Origin: Chimonanthus salicifolius
Taxonomy: Eukaryota; Streptophyta; Magnoliopsida; Laurales; Calycanthaceae
Length of the DNA stretch: 64,000 nt
NCBI GenBank assembly: GCA_013350335.1
Contig: CM023540.1
Location: 33,997,925 to 34,061,924, forward strand
Direction of reading: 5' to 3'
Shown here one piece after another: positions 1 through 11,659 of the stretch. How positions within the stretch are numbered: position 1 is the stretch's first letter; each line of letters begins with the position of its first letter. A model generated the notes under the pieces. That model was not told where the DNA came from, did not search any database, and saw nothing but the letters and a program-made list of their open reading frames with translations. Made by a program: the position numbers and the translations under genes.

Positions 1-590
1 GGTCCAATAGACGCAAACCATCTCTCATATGGCCGATATTGGTTCAATAGTCAAGGCACGTTGAAGCAGCCATACACATTTCATATGATCAACATCATAG
101 CATTTACCAACATCATAAGCACTCTTACCATAGTGCGTCACGTCTAGGCACATGAGTGGGTTTCTCAAATCTGAAACCACTCATTGCTCAATATCCATAT
201 CAAATAAACCTGTTTATATCAAGCTGTAAAGTTAAATTCCCTCACTGTATATGTGTGGTTTCGCGGTCTCCGTTCAAACAACAAACAAGTGCACAATCAA
301 TCCTAAGCCACATACATAGCATCAAATACATACACACAAGTAGTATTTTGAAATCATTCTTGTTTTTCCAAAAATATCCAAGGTACATGGAATTGAGTCT
401 CCTACTTGGTTTCTATCCTTTTTAAATTACAATAATCCACAATATATAGAAATAAAAAGGTGTTCAGTCAAAAATTCATATTGTCTTATGGGTATTGACC
501 AGATTGACTTATTTAGTTAGGTCTAGATTTTCAGGTCACTTCTCGGTTATCTTCTGGATAGGACCAGATATGACATTTTGAGTAAGGCCT
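1..590. other. AT-rich spacer without recognised gene
   Basis: I see no supported gene here. The short open frames have no recognisable motif or splice context. The stretch ends at the 5-bp direct repeat GGCCT (586-590) that flanks the LTR-like element beginning at 591. Confidence 0.5.
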
Positions 591-3500
591 TGTCACGCCC
601 CGAACCCAAATGTGGGCCCGGAACGAGACTAATTTTTTTTTTTTAAAACAATAAACTCTAATCACCCAACGTCATAACTGGGCTGGATCTTCAAGATTAC
701 CAAAACCCGATCCTAGAAAATGTCACACGTGTTTTTCACACATGGACTCAAACATATACCATATGTCCCCATATACAACCTATATCACACCACGAATATT
801 TTCATTTGTCTCATCAGCGTTACGCACGAAAACATAGTGGATATAATGTATACGATATTAAAATTTACAGACATAAGTTTCTTATACCACATGAGGCATA
901 TTTATTACAAATACTCAAACATATTTAAGCAAGCAAATGGTTTCCACGTGCGGAAAACCTTAGGAACTTCTAAGTTCCGACTTTCAACGAGGCACCACTG
1001 GTTCCTCCAATCCTTTCTCTGGTTCAGATCCTGCATTGTAAGGGACGTGAGCAACAGTCCAGTGGGGAGAACTCACCATAAAATCTAATGATTATAATGC
1101 AACAATGCATAAGCAATGCATGTCATACAAAGGCATGTTATTAGCATATCCCATTTTCACCCTAAGATTATCTTCTAAGGTTTTTACTTAGATTGTATTG
1201 TTACCACCGGGGTCGGTCCCCAGCCATGTTACAACACCGGGGTCAGCCCCCATTTAGAGTTCCAACCAGAACTAATATTAATTCCTCCACGGAAATAATA
1301 TAGCAACTTGCAAGTGCATAAGGTCTCCACGACCCAGTCTACTAACCCATCCAACACCAACGGTTGATGGCGGTCGACCACAGCCTTCTAACACATCCAA
1401 CTCAACGGTTCGCAAACGGTGTTCGGCTAATCTCAGCAATTATACCCCAACGGCAAATGTCAAACTTTAGAAAGTTATTATCTTCCACAAATTTAACTTA
1501 TGAATATAATTATCACATGCAAATGTCAAATGCATGATTTCCAGTGCCCTCCTTACACAGAGACTTATTCTAAGAGAACCATCATATTTCAGCCTTACCA
1601 TTTAGTGTATCCAATACCAATAAAAGAAATCAATAAAAGAATCAATATCACACCAACATATAAAACTGGATTTAATAACAAGAATGCCTTCACCCAGTTT
1701 TTACCCGACAATTCCCAGACACTCCATGGGTCCATACTGCGTTTGAGACTACAAGTCTTCGACTCCCCGACACCATTTTAACGCCTACGTTCTAAACAGT
1801 TAGAACATTTACATCCCTTACATGTAGGCAGTGTCAGGTCTCGTATTCTGGACCTATATAGTCTTTTCCATCTTTAATTGATCATGGGTCCCATTTCAGT
1901 CTGGTGTTAGTGGGTTTAACATATAACACAATACAAGTGTTGGTTCGAGTCCCCTCACCTTCTCCGGTTGAGTTTTTCACAGAAAATCTGTAAGATAGAG
2001 TAAAATATATAAATTTTCTATTTGTCAGTATATACACATAATAATTTCTCAAACCCCGTGCTATTTTTCCAGAAAACATGATATATGTAGTGAGTCACCT
2101 AGGCTCTTTCTACTCCTTTAAATTATGTTAGAAAGTTAGTTGTTAGCCATTCAAAACATTACAATAAAATGAAAAATGTAAAGTACTCAGTGCCTTCTCT
2201 CGTATTATCTTCTGGAGAAAGGACCATGGAGACGTATTGTGAGAGGCCCAGAGGGTACAGAGACAATAAAGTAAATAAAAGTACTCAGTGCCCTATTCTT
2301 GTATTGTCTTCTGGAAGAATGACCATGGAGACGTATTGAGAATATGGCCCAGAGGGTACAGAGACAGTAAAGTAAATAAAAGTACTCAGTGCCCTATCAT
2401 CGTATTGTCTTCTGGAAGAAGGACCATGGAAACGTATTGAGAATTTGGCCCAGAGGGTACAGTAGAGGAATTTAAACACACAAAGCGGAAAAATAAACAC
2501 ACAATAGTCAGCTGGGGTTAATCTTTTCACCGATTTTACTTAGGGTCAAAAATTATATTTTGAACGTAAAATAATACGAATCTTGAGGGTAAAATTTAAA
2601 TTTTAAGAGGAAATCTATTTTTTCTCCATTTAAAAAAATCTCATTTTTTTGAACCCCAATACTAAACTATTTTACTCCTAATTTGCTATGGAGTTAATAA
2701 AAATAAAAATAGAATTATTTCGATACCTTGGGTGCAAAATTCTGTGTAAGATTAACTAAATTTGAAAACCCTTAAAACAATTCAGGAAACCCGAACGTTC
2801 GGCTGCTGCTGGTATGGCCAAAGCAAGAGAAAGAAGAAGAAAGAAAAGAAAAATAGGAGAGAGAGGGCTTGCTGTTTTTTAAAGAGGGAGAGACAGCAAA
2901 ACGGTAGAAAACTTGGAAGAGTTTTTTTTCTTCTTTTCTTTTTCACGTTCTGGCTTCCTCGCCGATTACACCTATTTATAGGCAACCATATGAATTTTTT
3001 AATCATACAAGTTGCCTAAGCTATTCATTAGCTTTATAGGTTTTTAATAACTATGCATTTATTATTATATATTTTATAATTATTATTACAACTACCGCAT
3101 AGTGACATAGGCAATTGGCGGTGTTGTATTCTTCCAGCACAACAAAAAGCTACATCCGTAGCTTTGAAACCTATCTTTCATCTGGTTTCTGATATTATTT
3201 TATAATATAATATTAGTTTATTCTTTTTACTATTTACATCTATGTCCTTTTTTTTATCGGGGTATTTCAGGGTATCACTAAATTGATACAATTGGTTCAG
3301 CAGTCAGGTATTAAAAAACCCAATGTTTTCGCTAAAAATCACCGTTTTAACAAAATCTTCTAATCTTCAAGATTCTTTTTGAAAGTATCAAACCTTATAG
3401 TTTGATAGAGTAAATTTATCTGATAAAAACATTCTAAAGTTTCAAAGTGTTTTGAAGTCAAAAATCACATTTTCCAAGTGAAAGAATATTCAACGGCCCA

Positions 3501-4009
3501 TATTTCATGGCTTAAAATAAATATAAAAAACTAACTATTTTAGAGTGTAAAGAAATAAACAGTTTAGTTATAATACGGATTGAATACTGACTCTCTCTGT
3601 ATATTTTTAGGACTTCCTCTACCCTGTCAAATTGGGGTTTTACCACTTTAAAACTTAGGGGTAAAATAAATTAGCGAAATTATAGCGAGATTGGCGTGTC
3701 ATTAGGTCCGGAATTTAAAAATAATGCATAATATAAAATTTGAAGTTCAAACTAAGTCAAATGACTGAATTTATACAGCAGCTAAGGTTTAAGCCTGAAA
3801 TAATATTATTATTATATTCATAACTCACCCATATACCTTTGGAATTTAATTAAAAGAGTTATTGGATTCGGATCGAGTCAAATTCAGATCCGTTGAAGAA
3901 CTTATTTGATACTTTTTACGATTAGAGGAAAATAATTCATAATTAACGGATTAAAAAAAAATTATTTAATTAATCATAATTAATTCTTAAATTGAGATGG
4001 GGTATTACA
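591..4009 (-). mobile_element. long LTR (probable solo LTR) of a retrotransposon, minus strand
   Basis: Read on the minus strand, the block starts TGTAATACCCC (at 4009) and ends GGGGCGTGACA (at 591), the TG...CA ends usual for plant LTRs. The flanks are GGCCT (586-590) and GGCTT (4010-4014), a 5-bp target duplication with one mismatch. A minus-strand TATA box (TATAAATAG, about 2971-2980) lies roughly 1 kb into the LTR, which leaves a very long R/U5 of about 2.3 kb. That part holds a tandem repeat (2182-2463) and duplicated GGGGTC-rich words near 1208-1250. No gag or pol frame is visible, so a solo LTR is the simplest reading. A Ty3/Gypsy origin is likely from general knowledge of such long LTRs but is inference. 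Confidence 0.55.
2182..2463. repeat. three tandem repeat units of about 100 bp
   Basis: Three consecutive diverged copies begin with AGTACTCAGTGCC near 2182, 2280 and 2381 (periods about 98 and 101 bp). Each contains GACCATGGA.ACGTATTG and ends in GCCCAGAGGGTACAG. The array lies in the presumed R/U5 part of the surrounding LTR. Confidence 0.85.
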
Positions 4010-4309
4010 GGCTTCGAGGTCACTCAGTGTTCGACAAATATAGCGTCGGCTTGGAAGTAAAATAACTCAGTACCTGACCAATAGAGTCGGTTTGGAAGTG
4101 AAATACAATAGTATTTATACTATAGTAATAAGAAAAGAGGGTTAGTACTTTTTTTTTTTTTTTTTCAATAGGTACTAACATCACAAACATCAACATAATC
4201 CAACAATAATATTTATTCATTTTTTTTATCAATGAGTACTAACATCACAAGCATCAACATAATCCAACAATAATTTTTTTTTTTCCTTCTTCCTTCACTG
4301 TCTGGCAGA

Positions 4310-5436
4310 CAGTGACTGGGCGACACTGTTGGAAAAACGAATCTGGAAACAGTGGGTTTCCCGGATTCGGTTTCCACATCTAGCCTGTCCGATGGATTCC
4401 TCTGGGAGTCCTCTTTCTATAGGGAGATGTTTAAAGTTTTAAAACTCAGCAAGCCATTAGATCTTAACACCAAAAGCCCACTGGCACTAAGAAAATCAAG
4501 TTTTTCCTTAAACTTCAAAACCATTTTACACACCCAAAACTTAACCAAAATCAGTTTTTCTTGATTCTAAATCATGTAAAATTTGAAAAGGAATACAGTG
4601 GTTACCTTTACTGGAGTTCTTGGGCTAAAGATCCGAACTTTGAAAATCTTCCTTTCATAAGCTACGGGTGACAAAACAGGGAAGAACAGAGAGGGTGGTA
4701 AGCTGATTTTAATCAGCTGGATGAAAGGCTAAGAGAGAAGAAGATTTGAGGGATTGAAAGCTGACCTAAGGGGCTCAATTTATAGAGCTTTGGCCTCTAA
4801 TTTGATAAAAACTGGATTTTCAACTTAAAATTTGATTTTGAGAGCTCAAAAATTTAATCCAACATCACCAATAGGTTGGGTTTTAAAAACTCTAGTCACC
4901 ATAAAAACTTTGAGATTTAAAACTCACTAAAAATCATTGATTTGAACAAAAATCATTGATTTAACACTATTTACTTAATTAAACAAATGTTTAGTAAAAT
5001 AATTTAGAAACCTCATTTTTGGGTGTAAAAGAATAAATAAACCATACTTAAAATGGTCTAACATAAAATACTTGTTTCAAAATTTATCTCACTTCGAAAA
5101 TCATTTAAAATAATTATTTCTCCTTTTTGGGATTTTGACGGGCGGTTTTAAATACTATTTTTTAAAAATAAAATTATTTTAAAATAAAAAATACAAATAT
5201 TTTATTAAGGAGAATAATATCATCCAGTAATATTCACATAACAACACAATTTATAAAAATAATAATAAGAAACAATAAATTACCAAAATACCCTTCAACT
5301 GGACGAGCTCGATTACTGAACTTTCGAGTTCAGATTAGGTCACACGTATACTTTCCCCAAAGTCCTAATTGTAATATTCAAAATTAACTGATTAAATAAA
5401 ATTATTAAACTAAAACACACTAAGCAAGATATTACA
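4310..5436 (-). mobile_element. second, truncated LTR-like block, minus strand
   Basis: On the minus strand a TGTAATATC start lies at 5436, followed by AT-rich sequence and a TATA-like box (CTATAAATT, about 4778-4787). This is the same layout as the LTR at 591-4009. A 3' end resembling GGGGCGTGACA is not found before 4010, so the copy is probably truncated. No internal retroelement genes are visible. Its left limit is approximate. Confidence 0.35.
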
Positions 5437-7999
5437 CCGTAAATTCGGACTCTCGTCACTTAACTTTAACGTGCTTCAGCAGTCGTAGGCTAGTAAAAGT
5501 TTTAGTAGAATTTTTTGTGAAATTTTCATCCGTTAGTATAATTAGGTGCCCTATTCTATGATCGGTGTTCGAATAAAATACTAGTTTAAGGGTGGAGCAC
5601 ATCGCAGCCACAAAATAGCGGGTGGGTAAAGAGGAAGAAGTCCGGGACTTGGTCCAACAAAATCTGAGCATTGCTATTTTGGGTGTCGAGCCGATGTGAC
5701 TTTGATTTGATTGATATTCAACTTTGGCGACCCCACCCTTTCCTTATTGGACGACCCGACGGTGCCAACTCACATGCATCTTTGCACGTGTGTAGGTTGA
5801 AATTTCGATGCTTCACAGCTATGCACGTGTGCAAGTGGGTTAATATTTAACTTCGAACATTCTCGTGCCGACGTTGTGAGTTGTAAGTTGTAACCATGAA
5901 TTCAATGACCTTATTATAACATGTAAAGTTTATTTTACAAATTTATATATATATATAAATTCATATATTTATTATCTTAGATTTTATAAAATATTTGAAT
6001 TTATTAAAAAATACTGATTAAAAAATTATAATATTTATTACACTATTCTCTTTAAATTATTTTTCTATTTTCTTAACTTAAAATATTCTATTTTTGAATA
6101 TATAAATTAGTAAATAAAAATTAATTTAGGCATCTTTACTTTTGTTAAAATGGAGTATCAAATTTATTTTGCTCATCATTTTATTATGATAAATTGAAAA
6201 ACATGGGACCGAAATGGACGAAATATCTGTCAAAATTTTAGCCCATTAAGGGCCCAATAGATTCTTGGCCTGATTATTCCGAGTTCGAAAATTATCAGAC
6301 TTTAAGGGTCTGGTCTACGAATATCAAATGGAATCCAGTATCCGGCCGATTTTGTTAATAATTAGGCTTGGCCGGGCGGTCCACGGGCTGAATCTGGATC
6401 TGTTTACCGACATGATTTTGGGGATATTTCAAACTCAGGGCTGACCCAAACAGCTCTGGGCAAATACAAGATAGATGAAGGACCATGTGTGCTGCCACAA
6501 TTACCCTATGAAATTTGGGTCCTCCTTTTTACACCATTGCTGATGTCTTCGAATGTTGGGCTTGAGGCCCTAGAGCAGAATGAATAGAGGGATCCAAAGT
6601 CCAAACAGTTGAATACGGGTCAGATCTAGGTAGACAATCAAACCCAGTTTTAAGGACTCCATCCAAATCCCCGTTAAATGTTAAAATTAGACTTGAATAC
6701 GAATCTAGAAACCTAAATGAATTACAGGTGTTCATGTAAATCCATTTAATTAGATCGGATGCTTTGGATGATCTAAGTCCATGCACATAATTGTGAAATG
6801 ATCACCAAGACACAAAGGCCTATCAAAGAGGGTGGCAATGAGCTCATTTCTTAAATAATTCGCCCACCAAAATTCATGTTAATTTATTCAATCAAGTCAT
6901 CTATTTTAATTTTTTTCAAAATTTTGTCAATTTATTTTTTTAATCTTTAAACTCTGTGGCCTTAAAAAGTGGCTTAATTGATACAATCGAAGTGAATTTT
7001 GGTGGGTCTCAGATTCCAATAAAGATCTTTTTAATAAATCCATCGACACTATATTTGATGGACTCCGTGCTTAGATAGTTACATGTATAAAGTACTATAG
7101 TGCACACTAGTTTACATGTGATCATGCTTTTATTTTATCTAAAGTTCAAAGTTGATCTACACAGTTGAGAAGTGCCAAAGATTTTCTGTTTGACAATATT
7201 GATATCTTTTTGAAAACAATTTATTTACAAGCTTAGTCTGAAAAAAATAATTCGATCAAATATGTAATTGAGACATGGAGTCTGCAGAAACTCATGATCT
7301 CTCTCTAACTAGATCATAGTTCAAAAACTTGGTTAGATCTAAAAAGTTGAGACATATCATGCAAGACGAAATCATCAAACTTAAGTTTGCCATGTAAGGG
7401 TTTGATCATATTTTGAGGTGTGATAGATACTCTACAAGTCTACCCATTGAATGGTCCTTCGTGATGTTCTTTGTATTCTTGATATATTAGATGATATTCG
7501 ATATATATCGTCGATATTGACCGATACTTCAAGTTTTAATTAAAAAGAAATTAGTTGAGAGAAATTTCTCGACCGATATATCGATCGACACCAAGATTTG
7601 AACCACCAGTCAAAACAATGTATAATATAGGACCGAGTTCATGACTATGGTCATTCTATAACACAGTTTGAGGTCTAATGAGGAAGAAAATGAATCATAC
7701 AAGGTATCTTCAAGTATGTAGGATTTGACGTGTCAAAACTTGTAATTGGATGATAATATATGGCTGGTGCCGACGTGAGGATTTAGTGAGGATAGGCGTG
7801 GGCTGAAATGCGGTGAGAAATGGGCCTGAAATGTGGTGCTGAAATCGGCTGATTTTGGGCTTAAATTGACAAGTTTTGGGGCCCGCCATGAATGGGCTTG
7901 TTTTGTGACCTCAATGGATTTGTTTTTTTTTTTTTTTAGATTAACGTGTTCGAAACTCAAACACAGTATTAATAAAACATCATGAGCCACTGTCGCTAA
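5437..7999. other. gene-poor AT-rich spacer
   Basis: No supported gene. The only structured part I see is near 7490-7610, where TATCG/CGATA words (CGATATATCGATCG and similar) recur in inverted orientation. They resemble the hAT-like TATCGG family at 57663-59319 and 62498-62874, so this may be a decayed copy. Confidence 0.45.
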
Positions 8000-10500
8000 G
8001 GCCCAACAAAAGCGCATTGTTTCTTTCTTCGTCGGAATATCGAACGTGTGGACTAATTGCTCCACTGCCTAAAATTGATTTTCCGCTGCCTTTCCACCCG
8101 CCCCTCTCAAGTCAGTTTTCCCGTTCGCTCTGCCGTCACCTTCGTCGTTGCTGTCTGTTTTTTCCTTCCTTTCCCACAGTCGTCTTCCACCGTCACCAGG
8201 GCCTTCACCCTTTGTTCTCCTCCTTTCTTAGTCCCTCTCCTAGGTCTCTAAAAATCCCTTCGCTCCGGTTTCTCCAGGGTGCCCAGATTTGTTTCTTACC
8301 CTCTGCTTGCCACCCAGATCTTTGCTGCTCCTGCAGATCACCTTTCTTAGTCACGTTCCTGCCCTTCGGCTACACCTGTTTCCTGCCCCCAGCATCGCTC
8401 ATCTCTTCTTCCATTTCTGCTCCATCACTATGCATCCTCACCACTCTCAGTTCTCTCTGCTTGCTACAGTCACTTCAGCCCAAACATTGGTGTAGCCTTC
8501 ATCGTCAAGCATTAGTAGGCAATTTGATTCAGTTCTCTGTTTTGATAAGTTCACCTCAAAACCTTTCAAGAACTTCAGCCAAGCAGTAGTAGACAATTTG
8601 AAATTAAAATAATCCTCCTAATTCAAATAAAGACAGAGAAATTTATTCTAAAAGAAGAAAGTGTCTTTGCTCGCAGACAAAGTAAGTAATAATCCATAAT
8701 ATAAAACAAACACCAGGAAATTGACAGGCCTGCAGCTCTAACCTATAAAAGTTTTTAGACACTAAAAATAGATAAAATGCCCGTTCTTTGATGTAATGTC
8801 TGTTAACTTCTTAAGAAAAGTTTTGGATGAATCATATGTTATTTCCCTGATGAAGCATTTGAGCCACACTTCATTGTATTTGCTGAAGTTAAAGATTGAT
8901 CAGAACTTTTGGGTTTAGAGAAACTTTAATATTTGAGCCACACTTCATTGTATTTGCTGAAGTTAGAGATTGATCAGAACTTTTGGGTGTAGAGAAACTT
9001 AAAAACCAAGCCATTCATGGTGTTTCACTTGATCAAAACCACCAGGTTTAGAAGTGGATATTGGATCCCATGGATCACATGTTCAAGAAATTTCCAGGAA
9101 CGTGTTTCATATGGCAATGCATGGCATGATTTCTGGCTCACTTCCCACCAACATAAGGGAAGACTGGGGATTAGTGGATAGACATGTATCAGATTTCTTG
9201 GGCATCGCTACCTAGTACCTACCTATCTATCTAATCTAAGGTGATAATTGAAGTAAAAAATCTGTCTGGCTTTTTCAATTATCACCTCATATTGGATGGA
9301 TAACAATGTTTAGAGGAGCTGATTTTAGTCAAATTTTATGCCACATGTTATCTGGGTGTTCTGTAGGTCTCACCCTAGGAGCTTCCTTAGGATGTGTGGT
9401 CCAGATGATCTGAATTCAAGTTGTATCTCCCCTCAGTTGACCAAACCAAACTTGCAACTTACTTTACTCTCAAAAACTAACTATTAAACACCCTTGAGTG
9501 TCCAGTCTTGATGATCAGATCAAGGATGCAGTCTTGATTCTTTCTTTTTATTCTTCATGTGCTTCATAGTTCTGATCCATTCATGATTTAACAGCACTAT
9601 TACGCGTTTGGATGCAACGACTATATTGAACCCATGGTTATGCTTCTAAGACTTCAAGAACCCTCAGGGCTGTTTGTCATTTTCCAGCTGATTGAAAATG
9701 GTGAGCATAGAAAATGAAACTCATCTTCCATGGAATAAAGGCTCTTTACCAAGAATACAAAAAATGAGATTTTTCCTCTTCTTCCAAGGAATTTATTTCT
9801 TACAAGAGGGATTAGATAATTTAGTGAGGAAAAGAGGGAGGTTTTCCTTTCTCAGTGGGACAGCATTTCATTCGTATTCAACGAAAATGCAGGTTTAAGG
9901 GCTGACATGACACTGTTTTCACAACCCCTGTTGGATGACGTTGATCAAATCCAAACATAATTTTTTTTTGTGGAGTAATTTTCCACGGGGAAGTTGACAA
10001 ACCTCTTAACTACTAGCATAGAATATCTTTTTTTGATTGAAAACAGAACATAGATCCTGTCTTTTGGTGTTTAGGCTACATTAACTTTTGTACGGATATG
10101 CATAACATATGCATCTTTCTCATATCAATGACAACAAATTGGGATAAAGATGGAAGAATTCACGTAATCCAACTCAACCAACATATAACATACATATGAT
10201 TGAATTCCTTTTCAAAGGCATGTTTTGAGCCTGGCACTGTGTAACCTCTGTAAGCTTCCTTGACAGCTTTCTTTCCTTGGATCAGATGTAGAGATGGAGA
10301 AACTATCCACCTTAACCGAACTCAATAATGAAAATAGAGGTATCTTATACCACACAGCCTAACCAAAATACATACTAATGGTGCTCTTTCTTCTAATACA
10401 TGCATATATTAGAGAACAGATTGCTGGCAGCCCCAATAAGCCCACAGTGTTGAACCACATTGTTAGGTCCATTTTGATCTAAAGAGATGCATGTTTTGAG
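8000..10500. other. spacer with C/T-rich tract; no recognised gene
   Basis: A pyrimidine-rich stretch (about 8080-8590) is open for 190 codons on the plus strand, but its composition (Ser, Leu, Pro, Phe, Cys runs) looks like translated CT-rich DNA rather than a protein. A short frame around 9100-9180 includes GNAWHDFW, faintly like the C-terminal domain of plant LINE reverse transcriptases; this is too little for a call. Two tandem 74-bp units lie at 8858-9004. Confidence 0.4.
8858..9004. repeat. 74-bp tandem duplication
   Basis: The word GAGCCACACTTCATTG starts at 8861 and again at 8935, followed in both copies by a near-identical stretch ending in AGAGAAACTT. The copies differ at only a few bases, so the duplication looks fairly recent. 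Confidence 0.85.
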
Positions 10501-11640
10501 TTTCTTACTACTAACGGTATTCACTTGTTGTCTGAAAAGGAGAGAGAGTGCTATCAATCAACTTCCAAGCTGAAAACGAAAGCAGAGTTCCCTTCCACCC
10601 AACAGTTAGGCATTTCCCATTCATATTGAGGGTACAACAGCTGCCACAAACAACCTGCTTAACAACCAGGTGTGCCTGAGCCAAGGATAGCTGACTTGGT
10701 TCTGCTTCCTCAAACCTGAAGAACATAAGGAATGATCTCCAAGATCAACCCCCACAGGCCTTATGTCCTCTCATTTCCTTCCATTGCAACAATACTATGA
10801 ATTCCATCAGCTGACATCCTATTACTGTCATTTCTAGCCATACATGTGTTGAAGCAGTCAAACCACACGGAAATGGAATCTTAATCCTCAGTCTGAGATC
10901 AATCAAATGGATCCTTTTTGCAGAACCAACCTTTTATAAGATGCCTGAATTTCGGTGAACTGCATAACTTGCGAAAATGGAATGCATTTGGTGGCATGCC
11001 AACAAGGCCAGATGAGGACCCATCATTGCTTCCTTGACGTCTTCCCATCTATCCTTATAGTGAAGATCCCTTCAATGACATCCTTATGGTTTCTCTATTG
11101 ATCTTTTCATGCACAGCTGATGCAAATTAGTAAACAACCCTCTGAACAGGATTACCAACATTGGATGACAAGTCGTAACCCGCATAACTTGTTTGATTGA
11201 TAGTCATCTGCTCTCCACTGTAGGACATGTTGCTTCACTGCTCAGGTCATTTAGTTTTTCTCCATTCTATCTCTTACAGCTACTTCCATAGCTTTTCAAA
11301 AGTTCCAATGAAGAAGGTATTGGATACAACTTTTCCTTCTTTTCTTCGACAAGCTCCGTGATGTCCGTAAGCCATAAATTCACCTGATTGTAGTCTAGCC
11401 CTGTGTAAAATTCTTGGATTGTTGGAATATCTGCATTGTTGCAGAAACAGGATCATGCGATATGGTATCTTCTGATGACAAGATCCTATTCTTAAAAGAG
11501 CAAATGACTGTTCTCAACAGAGCTGTTTTCATTGAAATTATACTTTGCTCTTCCATTGAAATGGCCTTCTGTTGTCTTGATTCCTTCTCCCTCTGTTTCA
11601 AATCCGGGGAATGGAATTGCATCTTCTACAGTATAGAAAA
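10500..11640 (-). pseudogene. unrecognised, decayed-looking coding tract
   Basis: Several protein-like stretches follow one another on the minus strand in changing frames with stops between them. About 11630-11500 begins DAIPFPGFETEGEG and includes HFNGRAKYNFNENSS. About 11436-11270, just after an acceptor-like TGCAG, includes IPTIQEFYTGLDYNQ and WLTDITELVEEKKEKL. About 11090-10905 includes GLVGMPPNAFHFRKLC, and a stretch near 10720-10510 contains FEEAEPSQLSLAQAHL. I do not recognise the family. The order and composition suggest either remnants of one multi-exon gene or an old pseudogene. It could also be chance or a non-coding transcript. Confidence 0.3.
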
Positions 11641-11659
11641 TCACAGTTAAATTTGAGAT

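Noticed and set aside
8017..8589. 190-codon open frame on the plus strand
   Set aside because: It is translated CT-rich low-complexity DNA, with no domain, no splice context and overlapping open frames in other phases.
9090..9180. LINE reverse-transcriptase fragment suggested by GNAWHDFW
   Set aside because: Only one short motif, with no neighbouring RT sequence; left as a remark, not called.
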